This document shows positions 1 to 7,984 of a stretch of 64,000 nt of DNA, one piece after another. The position numbers and the translations under genes were made by a program. The stretch's first letter is position 1; every line of letters begins with the position of its first letter. This stretch comes from Anaerolineales bacterium (lineage in GTDB: Bacteria > Chloroflexota > Anaerolineae > Anaerolineales > UBA4823): positions 1-64,000 of the forward strand of contig PQAL01000038.1 in NCBI GenBank assembly GCA_003105035.1. The letters run 5' to 3'. A model generated the notes under the pieces. It saw only the letters and a program-made list of their open reading frames with translations. It searched no databases and was not told where the DNA came from.

Positions 1-51
1 TGAGGGAACGATTATCATTCAGTTATATTTTATTTGAAAGAGCGCGTAGCC

Positions 52-79
52 TTGACAGAAAATGACAATTGTCGATAAT
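52..79 (+). promoter_or_regulatory. Promoter of the pheST T-box transcript
   Basis: A consensus -35 box TTGACA lies at 52-57 and a -10-like GATAAT at 74-79, 16 bases apart. They sit just upstream of the T-box leader, so transcription would begin near position 86 and run through the whole leader. This is read directly from the sequence; the start site itself is inferred. Confidence 0.65.
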
Positions 80-89
80 ATGGAGAACA

Positions 90-357
90 CGAAAGGCCGT
101 GAACGAGGAAAGTAACTGGATCAGAACCAACAGGGAAGTGTTGGGCAAAGACTGAGACCCCACCGGGTGAAAATCCAGCGAAGTTCCCTCCGGAGCCGCC
201 CATGTGAATGCAAAGCTGCTAGTAGCGTGGGACGCACCCCAGGCGTTAGATTGGGAGTCGATCGCAGCATGCCGTCGGACAGAGTGGGTCGTATATGCGA
301 CCAACAAGGGTGGTACCGCGGGAAACGCCTCCCGTCCCTTTGTGGGGCGGGATTTTT
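90..357 (+). promoter_or_regulatory. T-box riboswitch (tRNA-Phe sensing) with terminator
   Basis: This leader upstream of pheS carries the T-box signature: AAGGGTGGTACCGCG at 306-320, followed by a G+C-rich terminator hairpin (CCCGTCCC...GGGGCGGG, about 328-351) and a T-run at 352-356. The upstream Stem I region includes AGTAACTGGATC near 111. A probable specifier codon TTC (Phe) at 184-186 precedes CTCCGGAGC, as in other phenylalanine T-boxes. Binding of uncharged tRNA-Phe would stabilise the antiterminator and allow pheST transcription when phenylalanine is short. The class and the gene it controls are well supported; the exact specifier position is inferred without folding. Confidence 0.9.
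328..357 (+). terminator. Terminator half of the pheS T-box
   Basis: The hairpin CCCGTCCC / GGGGCGGG with a short TTTGT loop is followed by ATTTTT. It overlaps the T-box antiterminator sequence, so the two structures exclude each other. This is the off state of the riboswitch. Confidence 0.85.
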
Positions 358-418
358 AATTACGGAAGTTTTGAATACGAACCACCCATTAGGGTGGTCG
401 TGATATTTGGAGGTGAGT

Positions 419-1444
419 ATGATAGCCGACTTAGAGCATATTAAACAATCTGCCCTCAAGGCCCTGGAATCGATCGAAAATGAAGCCAGCCTTGAGATCT
501 GGCATGTGTCTTACCTGGGCCGTTCAGCACACTTGATGTCCATCTTTGATAAGCTGGGCACGATATCCAAAGAAGAGCGCCCCGTGATAGGCAGATTGGC
601 GAACGAAGTAAAACGTGCCCTTGAAGCAGCCTATACAGCCCGTGCGGAGGCTTTGCACCAGGCCTCCCTACAGCATTCGTTGCAATCAGAGTGGCTGGAT
701 GTAAGTCTGCCTGGGCGCACCTATACCATCGGCCGTCTTCACCCGGCCACCTTATCCCTGCGCCATGTAGTGCGCGCTTTCGCCGACATGGGTTTCCAGG
801 TCTACCGCTCGCCGGAAGCAGAAACCGATGATTACAACTTCGGTCTGTTAAATATGCCTCCACATCACCCAGCCAGGGATATGTGGGATACCTTCTATAC
901 CAACATGCCAAATATCTCACTCCGCCCCCATACCTCCCCGGGCCAGATTCACGTGATGCGCCAATATGCCCCGGAGCCTATCCGGGCGATCCTGCCGGGG
1001 ATGTGCTACCGCTACGAGCAGATAAGCACCCGCAAAGAAACCCAATTCAACCAGATCGAGGTGCTGGCGGTCGGAGAAAATATCACCCTGAGCGACCTCA
1101 AGGGCACCATCGGTGACCTGGCCCATAGGCTATTTGGTCAGAAAATCCGGACCCGTTTCAGGGCATCCTACTTCCCCTTCACCGAACCAAGCGCAGAATA
1201 CGACTTTGAGTGCCTCTTATGTGCTGGCAAGGGATGTTCGGTATGCGCCTGGTCAGGCTGGCTCGAAATCGGAGGCTGCGGGATGGTACACCCCACCGTG
1301 TTACAGAATGGTGGCTATGATCCTGCCAAATATTCAGGGTTTGCTGCCGGTCTCGGTACAGAACGCATCATGATGTTGAAGCATCGCATCGAAGATATTC
1401 GCAATTTCTGGGCGAATGATCTGCGATTTTTAGAGCAATTCTAG
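419..1444 (+). CDS. pheS: Phenylalanine-tRNA ligase alpha subunit
   Basis: Catalytic alpha subunit of the (alpha-beta)2 enzyme that charges tRNA-Phe in the cytoplasm. The 341-residue protein has an N-terminal helical arm (about 1-90) and a class II aminoacyl-tRNA synthetase core: motif 2 around YRYEQISTRKETQFNQIE and motif 3 near GFAAGLGTERIMMLKH. A four-cysteine element (CLLCAGKGCSVC) before GWLEIGGCGMVHP occurs in a subset of bacterial PheS. The ATG at 419 is chosen because GGAGGT sits at 409-414; an in-frame TTG at 407 overlaps that ribosome-binding site. pheT follows after 9 bases, and the pair is controlled by the T-box upstream. Confidence 0.96.
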   Translation: MIADLEHIKQSALKALESIENEASLEIWHVSYLGRSAHLMSIFDKLGTISKEERPVIGRLANEVKRALEAAYTARAEALHQASLQHSLQSEWLDVSLPGRTYTIGRLHPATLSLRHVVRAFADMGFQVYRSPEAETDDYNFGLLNMPPHHPARDMWDTFYTNMPNISLRPHTSPGQIHVMRQYAPEPIRAILPGMCYRYEQISTRKETQFNQIEVLAVGENITLSDLKGTIGDLAHRLFGQKIRTRFRASYFPFTEPSAEYDFECLLCAGKGCSVCAWSGWLEIGGCGMVHPTVLQNGGYDPAKYSGFAAGLGTERIMMLKHRIEDIRNFWANDLRFLEQF

Positions 1445-1453
1445 GAGGTCCTC

Positions 1454-4132
1454 ATGAAAGTACCCATATCCTGGCTGAAAGACTTCGTTGATATCACCCT
1501 CCCGATTCCTGAACTCGCCCAGCGACTGACCATGGCAGGGCTTGAAGTGGAGGAGGTGATTTATATCGGCCTACCCCAGCCTGAACCAAACGTCGAACAG
1601 CCTGCACCTGGCAGCGCGGGCAGCAGTGCCGGGCTGGCTTGGGATTCGGAAAAAATCGTCACCGCATCGGTTTCGGAGGTCATGCCGCATCCCAATGCCG
1701 ACCGACTGGTGTTGTGCAAGCTATTTGATGGCCAGCAGGAACATATCGTGCTCACTGGGGCACCAAATTTATACCCATACAAAGGTCTTGGACCACTACC
1801 GAAACCGCTCAAAGTTGCCTATGCCAAGCAAGGCTCTCGCATCTATGATGGCCACCAGCCTGGGCAGGTAATCACCACCCTTAAGCCGGCTAAGATTCGG
1901 GGAATTGAATCGTACTCGATGATCTGTTCGGAAAAAGAGCTGGGTATATCTGATGACCATGAAGGTGTGATCATCTTCGACGATGATGCCCCCGTGGGGG
2001 TGCCTCTGGTGGACTACCTGGGTGATGCCGTCCTGGATATAAAAATCCTGCCGAATATCGCCCGGGCAGCCAATATCATTGGTGTGGCGCGTGAAGTATC
2101 CGCCTTGACTGGTTCGCCGCTACATATCCCCCAAGATTTTTACGAGATTCACACTGAAGGCCCTGATATTACCGGTAAAGCTGCCATCAGCATCACCGAG
2201 CCAGAATTGAACCCCCGCTTCGTGCTGGGGCTGATCGAGCAGGTCAGCATCAGGCCCAGCCCCTATTGGATTCAACTGCGCTTGAAACTGGCTGGGATGC
2301 GCCCGATCAACAATATCGTGGATGTCACCAACTATGCCATGCTCGAAGTCGGCGAGCCCCTGCACGCCTTTGACTATGATGTGCTGGTGCAGCGTGCGGG
2401 AGGTAATTCTCCCACGATCATTACCCGCAGCGCACAGCTCGACGAACGCCTGACCACACTGGATGGTGTTGATCGGGTGCTTAACCCCTTCACTGTTTTG
2501 GTGTGTGACACAGCCGGGTCCCTATCCATTGCCGGTGTGATGGGTGGTGCCGAGTCTGAAATTTTCGTTGCTCCCGAGCCTAGTACCGAGCCTAGTGCAG
2601 AGCCTGGTGCCGAGCCCAGCAAAGAGCCTGGAGCGAGACCGGATGAGGCAGCCACGCTTCCTCAGGCCACCCGCTCGGCCAGCACCACGAATATCTTACT
2701 GGAAGGCGCGGCCTGGAACAACATTAATATCCGCAAGACAGCTGCCGCGCAAAGGCTCCAGTCGGAGGCTGCTTTCCGCTTCTCGCGCGGAGTACATCCC
2801 GCCATGGCAGAACGTGGAGTGCGTCGAGGACTAAAGCTCATGCAGCAGCTGGCAGGTGGCGTGGTCTACCAGGGGCTGGTGGACAATTATCCCCTGCCCC
2901 CCAAGGATACGGTGAATGAAATCACCCCTGAGGATGTTGAGCGTGTCTTGGGGATAAAGCTGAGTGTTCATGAGATCATCAAGATCTTGCAAAGCCTTGG
3001 CTTTGGCTGTGAGCTGGTCACTGACCAGCCAGCTCAAGTCCTCATCCGCGCTCGTACTCCTGACCACCGGCTGGATATCGGAGAAGGTCTGGTTGGAAAG
3101 GCTGACCTGTTAGAAGAAATCGCCCGTATCTACGGTTATGACCGCGTCCCTGACACGCGCCTCACCTCCCAACTACCGCCTCAGCGCAGCAACCGGGCGA
3201 TCGAAAAAGAAGAACAGATTGTGGACCTCCTGGTGGATCTGGGGTTGCAGGAGATCGTCAGCCACCGCCAGACCACACCTGAGCGCGAAGCCCGTCGCCT
3301 GGCACCTGGCACTCCATTGGATGACCATCCTTATCTGCGTATTATCAATCCCATCGCTTCCGACCGTGTGGTGATGCGCCACAGCGTGCTTAATAGTGTA
3401 CTGGAAGCCGTGGAACGCAATTCTCATATCCGCGCCCGCATCACCCTCTTCGAAGTGGGACCGATTTTCATGACTGGTGAAGCGGGAAACCGCCCGGACG
3501 AGCTACAGCGCCTGGCGATCGTGATCACCGGTCCACGTTTTTTACGAAGCTGGCAAAAGACTTCCGATGAGCCTATGGACTTTTACGACCTGAAGGGTAT
3601 CCTCACCTCAATGCTGGATGAGCTGCATATAGATTTCACCCTCGCACCTGCTGAGCACCCTACCTTTCATCCCGGTAAGACAGCCCGCATCCTGGTTGGT
3701 GAGCAGCAGATCGGCCTGTTTGGCGAGCTGCATCCGCTGGTGCATGAACGTTATGATTTTTTGCCCAACCCGGTTATTGCAGCAGATATCAACCTGGACT
3801 TGTTGATCAGCCTGATCCCTGACCGCTATGAAGTGAAGCCCGTGCCCGAGTACCCACCGGTGCTGGAGGACCTAGCCGTGGTCGTCGATGATGATCTGCC
3901 TGCTGGGAGGGTGGTCGAGGTGATCCGTCAGGCTGCAGGTAAGATTGTAAGAGATATCACTCTGTTCGATATCTACCGGAGTGACCAGATCGGAAAGGGT
4001 AAAAAGAGCCTGGCGTATTCGATCACCTATCAATCGTCCGATAAAACCCTGACTGATTCGGATGTGGCCCAGATCCGCCAACGGATCATTCGCCGTCTCG
4101 ACCAGGAGCTGGGTGCCAAATTACGTGCATAG
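1454..4132 (+). CDS. pheT: Phenylalanine-tRNA ligase beta subunit with unusual insert
   Basis: Beta subunit of phenylalanyl-tRNA synthetase. At 892 residues it is longer than the usual roughly 800. Domain order: N-terminal EMAP-like tRNA-binding domain (KIVTASVSEVMPHPNADRL near 60), B3/B4 editing region (MRPINNIVDVTNYAMLE), B5 region, catalytic-like core, and C-terminal anticodon-binding FDX-ACB domain (PEYPPVLEDLAVVVDD to the end). Much of the excess is a low-complexity Glu-Pro-Ser/Ala-rich stretch of about 45 residues between GGAESEI and TNILLEGA, in the B3/B4 region. The reading frame is intact through it. GGAGGT precedes the ATG; translation is probably coupled to pheS. Confidence 0.96.
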   Translation: MKVPISWLKDFVDITLPIPELAQRLTMAGLEVEEVIYIGLPQPEPNVEQPAPGSAGSSAGLAWDSEKIVTASVSEVMPHPNADRLVLCKLFDGQQEHIVLTGAPNLYPYKGLGPLPKPLKVAYAKQGSRIYDGHQPGQVITTLKPAKIRGIESYSMICSEKELGISDDHEGVIIFDDDAPVGVPLVDYLGDAVLDIKILPNIARAANIIGVAREVSALTGSPLHIPQDFYEIHTEGPDITGKAAISITEPELNPRFVLGLIEQVSIRPSPYWIQLRLKLAGMRPINNIVDVTNYAMLEVGEPLHAFDYDVLVQRAGGNSPTIITRSAQLDERLTTLDGVDRVLNPFTVLVCDTAGSLSIAGVMGGAESEIFVAPEPSTEPSAEPGAEPSKEPGARPDEAATLPQATRSASTTNILLEGAAWNNINIRKTAAAQRLQSEAAFRFSRGVHPAMAERGVRRGLKLMQQLAGGVVYQGLVDNYPLPPKDTVNEITPEDVERVLGIKLSVHEIIKILQSLGFGCELVTDQPAQVLIRARTPDHRLDIGEGLVGKADLLEEIARIYGYDRVPDTRLTSQLPPQRSNRAIEKEEQIVDLLVDLGLQEIVSHRQTTPEREARRLAPGTPLDDHPYLRIINPIASDRVVMRHSVLNSVLEAVERNSHIRARITLFEVGPIFMTGEAGNRPDELQRLAIVITGPRFLRSWQKTSDEPMDFYDLKGILTSMLDELHIDFTLAPAEHPTFHPGKTARILVGEQQIGLFGELHPLVHERYDFLPNPVIAADINLDLLISLIPDRYEVKPVPEYPPVLEDLAVVVDDDLPAGRVVEVIRQAAGKIVRDITLFDIYRSDQIGKGKKSLAYSITYQSSDKTLTDSDVAQIRQRIIRRLDQELGAKLRA

Positions 4133-4226
4133 GAATCACCCGGCACAGACAGCCTGCATGCTTGCATCCCGCCATGGAATGCCGTATACTTGAGTGACAA
4201 TTGAATTTACGAACCAGGAGGTTTTT

Positions 4227-4574
4227 ATGAAAGACAGGACATTGGCAATTGTATTGACGATTCTCGTGGTTTTTATATTTGGCGTACCCGGGCTGGGGTT
4301 GATCTGCCTGGGGTCAACTAGCTTCCTAATATACATATTCAACAATCCCTTGAACTTGGCACCTGGCTGGTCAGCTGCTTTCAATATAATCGGTCTATCA
4401 GCGATATGCATCGGTGTCTTCCTGTTGCTGATTACCATCTTAATCAGCTACCTGTTACTTCACCGAAAAACTGATTTTGAACCCATCAAACCCGCTGCAC
4501 CTCTCCCAACTGAGAAACCTGCGCAACCGATTGAGCCTGCTAAGCCGGATGAGCCCTTGCCACCGACGATATAA
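4227..4574 (+). CDS. Small two-helix membrane protein with Pro-rich tail
   Basis: Family not recognised. The 115-residue protein has two hydrophobic segments (about residues 5-37 and 52-75) and a C-terminal tail rich in Pro, Glu, Lys and Ala (PAAPLPTEKPAQPIEPAKP) ending at LPPTI. The ATG at 4227 follows AGGAGG at 4216-4221; a GTG at 4194 is less likely because that ribosome-binding site would lie inside the gene. It stands 94 bases after pheT, in the same direction, and is closed by a strong terminator. The tail is probably exposed on one membrane face. No function can be assigned. Confidence 0.72.
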   Translation: MKDRTLAIVLTILVVFIFGVPGLGLICLGSTSFLIYIFNNPLNLAPGWSAAFNIIGLSAICIGVFLLLITILISYLLLHRKTDFEPIKPAAPLPTEKPAQPIEPAKPDEPLPPTI

Positions 4575-4587
4575 ATTTCCACCTGAT

Positions 4588-4630
4588 AAAAGGGGCTGAC
4601 TCAAAAGCAGTCAGCCCTTTTCTTTTTTTT
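4588..4630 (+). terminator. Rho-independent terminator
   Basis: The inverted repeat AAAAGGGGCTGACT / AGTCAGCCCTTTT has a short loop (CAAAAGC) and is followed by CTTTTTTTTT. It ends the transcript of the small membrane protein and possibly pheST. Confidence 0.9.
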
Positions 4631-5007
4631 TTCACTTTATACCGATTTTGATCTATTTGAAGATTTCGAACGTCACATTTGCCATAAACTCTGATAACTT
4701 CTCCCACTTTTGGCGGTCCAAAAAGTAAATATATGACTTTTGGGACAGCTCCTTTTTTTTAATAACTCTAAGGAAATTTGTAAAAATTCCCTGGCATTAT
4801 CATATTGACAGAACCCACACATAACATTAAACTATCCCGAGCCGTTAAAATTAAATTTAACAGCTATTAATAATTACCGGGCGATTCAGTGACTGATCAC
4901 TTTAGAGCAGTTGCAGATAAAATTCTACCTACGCCGGGAAGTAGTATATTCCGCCGCTAACCGTATCTCTACCCGGAAAATCAATTAAACCGATAGGAGG
5001 AAATACC
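4631..5007 (+). promoter_or_regulatory. Promoter and long leader of the tungstate operon, possible riboswitch
   Basis: This 377-base gap has no gene. It holds a good promoter: TTGACA at 4805-4810, 17 bases, then TAAACT at 4828-4833. Transcription would start near 4840, leaving a leader of roughly 165 bases before the molbindin ATG. The leader has paired segments, for example CCGGG at 4934-4938 with CCCGG at 4972-4976, around CGCCGCTAACC. A long leader ahead of molybdate/tungstate genes suggests a Moco- or Tuco-type riboswitch, but I could not match the consensus by eye, so that identity is a guess. Confidence 0.45.
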
Positions 5008-5217
5008 ATGAAAATAAGTGCAAGGAACATCTTAAAAGGCAAGGTGGTTAAAATCATCCGTGGAGCAGTAAACTCTGAAGTGGTCATCGAGCTCCCCGGC
5101 GGACCCCAGCTAATATCCATTATCACCAACAGCTCGGTTGATACTCTTGGCTTAAAAGAAGGTAAGGAGGCTTATGCCATCATCAAAGCCTCTAATGTCA
5201 TGGTCGGGGTTGACTAA
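5008..5217 (+). CDS. Molbindin (Mop/TOBE domain oxyanion-binding protein)
   Basis: A 69-residue protein consisting of a single TOBE/Mop domain (starts MKISARNILKGKVVKI, with GAVNSEVVIELPGG and AYAIIKASNVMVGVD). Molbindins form oligomers that bind molybdate or tungstate in the cytoplasm and are thought to buffer or store the oxyanion. AGGAGG precedes the ATG. It is the first gene after the tungstate-operon promoter, 20 bases before tupA, which supports the role. The length is typical for the family. Confidence 0.92.
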   Translation: MKISARNILKGKVVKIIRGAVNSEVVIELPGGPQLISIITNSSVDTLGLKEGKEAYAIIKASNVMVGVD

Positions 5218-5237
5218 TCTAATTTTTGGAGAAGAAA

Positions 5238-6134
5238 ATGAAAGCATCGAAGCATCTCGGTATCGTACTATCAATTTTCCTTTTGGCTGCGTTCCTGCTG
5301 GCTGGATGTGCCACAGCAACACCTGTAGCTACGCAAGCACCGGCAGAACCTACCATGCCAGCCATCCCAAACATCATCCTGGCCACCACCACCAGCACCC
5401 AGGATTCAGGATTACTGGATGTGCTCGTACCTGATTTTGAGCAACGCACCGGTTACACCGTTCAGACTGTGGCGGTTGGGTCGGGCGAAGCTATGAAGAT
5501 GGGCCAGGAGTGCAATGCAGATGTCCTGCTCGTGCATTCGCCAGCTGCGGAGAAAGACTTCATGAGCAGTAATTACGGCTCAGATCGTCGCCTGGTGATG
5601 CACAACGATTTCATCATCGTTGGGCCTGCCGCAGACCCAGCCGGAATTAAAGGCCTGACCTCTGCCACGGAGGCCTTCACGAAGATTGCCGACAGCCAAT
5701 CACCCTTCATCAGCCGCGCCGATCAATCAGGCACCAACACCAAGGAGCTGGCTATCTGGAAAGCCGCCAACATCACCCCCGAAGGTAGCTGGTATACCGA
5801 ATCGGGGCAGGGCATGGGCGCTACGCTGAAAATCGCCTCCGAGCAAGGTGCTTACACATTAACCGATCGGGCAACCTACCTGGCGAATCTGGATAATCTC
5901 GAGCTGGAGAACCAGGTGGAGGGAGATGCTGTCTTATTAAACATCTATCACGTGATCGTGGTCAATCCAGCCAACTGCCCCAAAGAAAACACAGCTGGGG
6001 CGATTGCCTTCGCGGATTACGTTGTCTCACCTGAAGGACAGGCATTGATTGGCAGCTTCGGGACCGAAAAATTCGGCCAACCGCTCTTCACACCGGATGC
6101 AGGTAAAGACGAAAGCACGCTCGGGAATAAATAA
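5238..6134 (+). CDS. tupA: Tungstate ABC transporter substrate-binding lipoprotein
   Basis: Extracytoplasmic oxyanion receptor for tungstate (possibly also molybdate). The 298-residue precursor has a lipoprotein signal peptide with lipobox LLAGC (Cys24), a short Thr/Pro/Ala linker, and the TupA hallmark ATTTSTQDSGLLD near residue 55, followed by VGSGEAMKMG and DQSGTNTKELAIWK. It is TupA-type, not the ModA type. The ATG at 5238 has GGAGAA upstream; the TTG at 5226 is a shadow start. Permease and ATPase genes follow beyond a hairpin terminator. Tungsten import suggests tungsten enzymes (AOR-type oxidoreductases or W-formate dehydrogenase) elsewhere in the genome. Confidence 0.93.
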   Translation: MKASKHLGIVLSIFLLAAFLLAGCATATPVATQAPAEPTMPAIPNIILATTTSTQDSGLLDVLVPDFEQRTGYTVQTVAVGSGEAMKMGQECNADVLLVHSPAAEKDFMSSNYGSDRRLVMHNDFIIVGPAADPAGIKGLTSATEAFTKIADSQSPFISRADQSGTNTKELAIWKAANITPEGSWYTESGQGMGATLKIASEQGAYTLTDRATYLANLDNLELENQVEGDAVLLNIYHVIVVNPANCPKENTAGAIAFADYVVSPEGQALIGSFGTEKFGQPLFTPDAGKDESTLGNK

Positions 6135-6149
6135 CTGCTTGTGATTCGG

Positions 6150-6183
6150 CGACTGCGGAGGTTCGCCTCCGCAGTCGTTTTTA
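6150..6183 (+). terminator. Terminator between tupA and tupB
   Basis: A perfect 12-bp stem CGACTGCGGAGG / CCTCCGCAGTCG with a TTCG tetraloop is followed by TTTTT. It lies inside what would otherwise be one operon, so it should make the binding protein more abundant than the permease and ATPase. Confidence 0.93.
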
Positions 6184-6207
6184 ACACCCCATGATAGAAT
6201 AAAAAGC

Positions 6208-6855
6208 ATGAGCTCAGATATTTTTGAAATCACTCTGCTTTCCATCCAGGTTTCCTTGCTGGCTACCGCGATCAGTCTTTTTATCGGTTTACCTTTGGGC
6301 ACCTGGCTGGCGTTGCGGAATCAGCTCAGGGGACGCAGCATTATGCTCAGCATTATCAACACGGGCATGGCCTTACCCCCGGTGGTGGTCGGCCTCTTCG
6401 TGGCAATGACCCTCTGGCGCAGTGGTCCATTGGGAGACCTGCGCCTGATCTACACCCCAGCTGCCATCGTGATTGCCCAGACGATCATCGCTGCACCGGT
6501 TGTAACCGGGCTGACCGCTTCTGCACTACAGCAGCTGGACCCACGTCTGCGCTTGCAGCTGCTGGGCTTGGGTGCTTCGCCGGTCCAGATGGTCATCGCA
6601 CTTTGGCGTGAAGCCCGCCTTCCCCTGCTGGCTGCCTTGATGGCAGCCTTTGGTAGCGTGATCTCCGAAGTAGGAGCTTCGATGATGGTGGGTGGCAACA
6701 TTCGCCACCAGACACGCGTGCTTACCACAGCTATTGTATTGGAAACCGGCAAGGGTGAGTTTCAAAACGCTATCTCCCTGAGCATCATCCTGCTCATCCT
6801 GGCTTACCTGGTCAACCTGGGTCTCACCCTGATCCAGCAGCGGGGCGCACGCTAG
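6208..6855 (+). CDS. tupB: Tungstate ABC transporter permease
   Basis: Integral membrane subunit of the tungstate importer; 215 residues with about five membrane segments. It carries the binding-protein-dependent transport signature for coupling to the ATPase (EARLPLLAALMAAFGSVISEVGASMMVGGN, the EAA loop). The N-terminus (EITLLSIQVSLLATAISLFIGLPLG) is typical of TupB. No Shine-Dalgarno site is seen; instead TAGAAT at 6195-6200 stands 7 bases before the ATG, compatible with a leaderless transcript starting after the preceding terminator. tupC follows directly. Confidence 0.92.
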   Translation: MSSDIFEITLLSIQVSLLATAISLFIGLPLGTWLALRNQLRGRSIMLSIINTGMALPPVVVGLFVAMTLWRSGPLGDLRLIYTPAAIVIAQTIIAAPVVTGLTASALQQLDPRLRLQLLGLGASPVQMVIALWREARLPLLAALMAAFGSVISEVGASMMVGGNIRHQTRVLTTAIVLETGKGEFQNAISLSIILLILAYLVNLGLTLIQQRGAR

Positions 6856-6882
6856 CATCTAGCTAAGCCCTTGGCTAAGCCT

Positions 6883-7977
6883 ATGGTAAATCCGATGGCT
6901 GAATCAATCCTGAGTATTCGCGACCTGGTCGTCAGGCGCTCCGAGCAAATTGTCTTACAAGTTAATGCACTGGATATCCAGGAAGGCGAAGTCCTGGCAG
7001 TGATTGGCCCAAATGGAGCCGGGAAAAGCACGTTGTTGCTCGTCTTGGCACGCTTGCTTGAGCCGCAAGGCGGCCAGGTCTTTTTCCGAGGGAGCCCTAT
7101 CGAACAGGAAGATGAGCTGAGCTATCGCCGGCGTATCGCCCTGGTGCTCCAGGAACCTTTGCTACTACATCGTTCCGTGTCTGATAATGTCGCCGCTGGT
7201 CTAAAGTTCAGGGGCCTTCCCCGACCAGAGGTCAGGCAACGTACCGATGAATGGTTGAAGAAACTGGAAATCGATCACCTGCGCGAGCGTCCAGCACCGC
7301 GCCTCTCGGGTGGAGAGGCCCAGCGTACCAGCCTGGCACGTGCCTTCGCCTTGCAACCCGAGCTGCTGTTCTTAGATGAGCCATTTTCTGCGCTCGATGC
7401 ACCCACCCGGACACGCCTGCTGCAAGACTTGCACACCTTACTCTCCCAGACCAGCATCACCACGGTGTTCATCACCCACGACCTTGACGAAGCCTTGATG
7501 CTCGGCGACCGTGTAGCCGTTCTATTGGGAGGCACCTTACGCCAGGTAGGTCGCCCGCAGGATGTCTTCAGCTCACCTACCGACGCCGATGTGGCGGCAT
7601 TTGTCGGTGTGGAGACGGTCATTGCGGGTACAGTCACCGCTGAAAATAATGGCCAGCTGGTCGTGGAAGCAGATGGAATTAAGCTGGAAGCTGTAGGGGA
7701 GCTCCCGATTCGGACACCGGTGTTTTATTGCCTGCGACCGGAAGATGTTACCCTGTCGGTCTCGGAGACTGCGCCTATATCCAGCGCCCGCAACCATCTG
7801 AGCGGGTGTATCACCCGCATGACCCCTACCGGTGCGTTGGTAAGGGTCGTGGTCGATTGCGGACTGCCCGTCGTGGCACTGATTACCCGCGGCTCGGCTA
7901 CGGATATGAAGCTGGTCGAAGGTCAGCAAGTGACGGCATCATTTAAAGCCACCGCTGTCCACTTGATACCCCGTTAA
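6883..7977 (+). CDS. tupC: Tungstate ABC transporter ATP-binding protein with TOBE domain
   Basis: ATPase that powers TupB. N-terminal nucleotide-binding domain (about 1-230): Walker A GPNGAGKST, Q-loop VLQEP, signature LSGGEAQR, Walker B LLFLDEP, switch His in FITHD. A C-terminal TOBE-like region (from about 245, ETVIAGTVTAENNGQLVVEA onward) probably senses the oxyanion. The start is uncertain: TTG 6871, ATG 6883 and ATG 6895 are in frame, and none has a good ribosome-binding site. The gene ends 8 bases from the end of the convergent DUF1786 gene. Confidence 0.92.
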   Translation: MVNPMAESILSIRDLVVRRSEQIVLQVNALDIQEGEVLAVIGPNGAGKSTLLLVLARLLEPQGGQVFFRGSPIEQEDELSYRRRIALVLQEPLLLHRSVSDNVAAGLKFRGLPRPEVRQRTDEWLKKLEIDHLRERPAPRLSGGEAQRTSLARAFALQPELLFLDEPFSALDAPTRTRLLQDLHTLLSQTSITTVFITHDLDEALMLGDRVAVLLGGTLRQVGRPQDVFSSPTDADVAAFVGVETVIAGTVTAENNGQLVVEADGIKLEAVGELPIRTPVFYCLRPEDVTLSVSETAPISSARNHLSGCITRMTPTGALVRVVVDCGLPVVALITRGSATDMKLVEGQQVTASFKATAVHLIPR

Positions 7978-7984
7978 TCAATAA

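Noticed and set aside
456-920. 154-residue minus-strand open frame inside pheS
   Set aside because: Shadow of pheS, whose protein is clearly a synthetase subunit on the plus strand.
2566-2700. Frameshift or pseudogene in pheT
   Set aside because: The frame is continuous through the repeat and the domains on both sides are intact.
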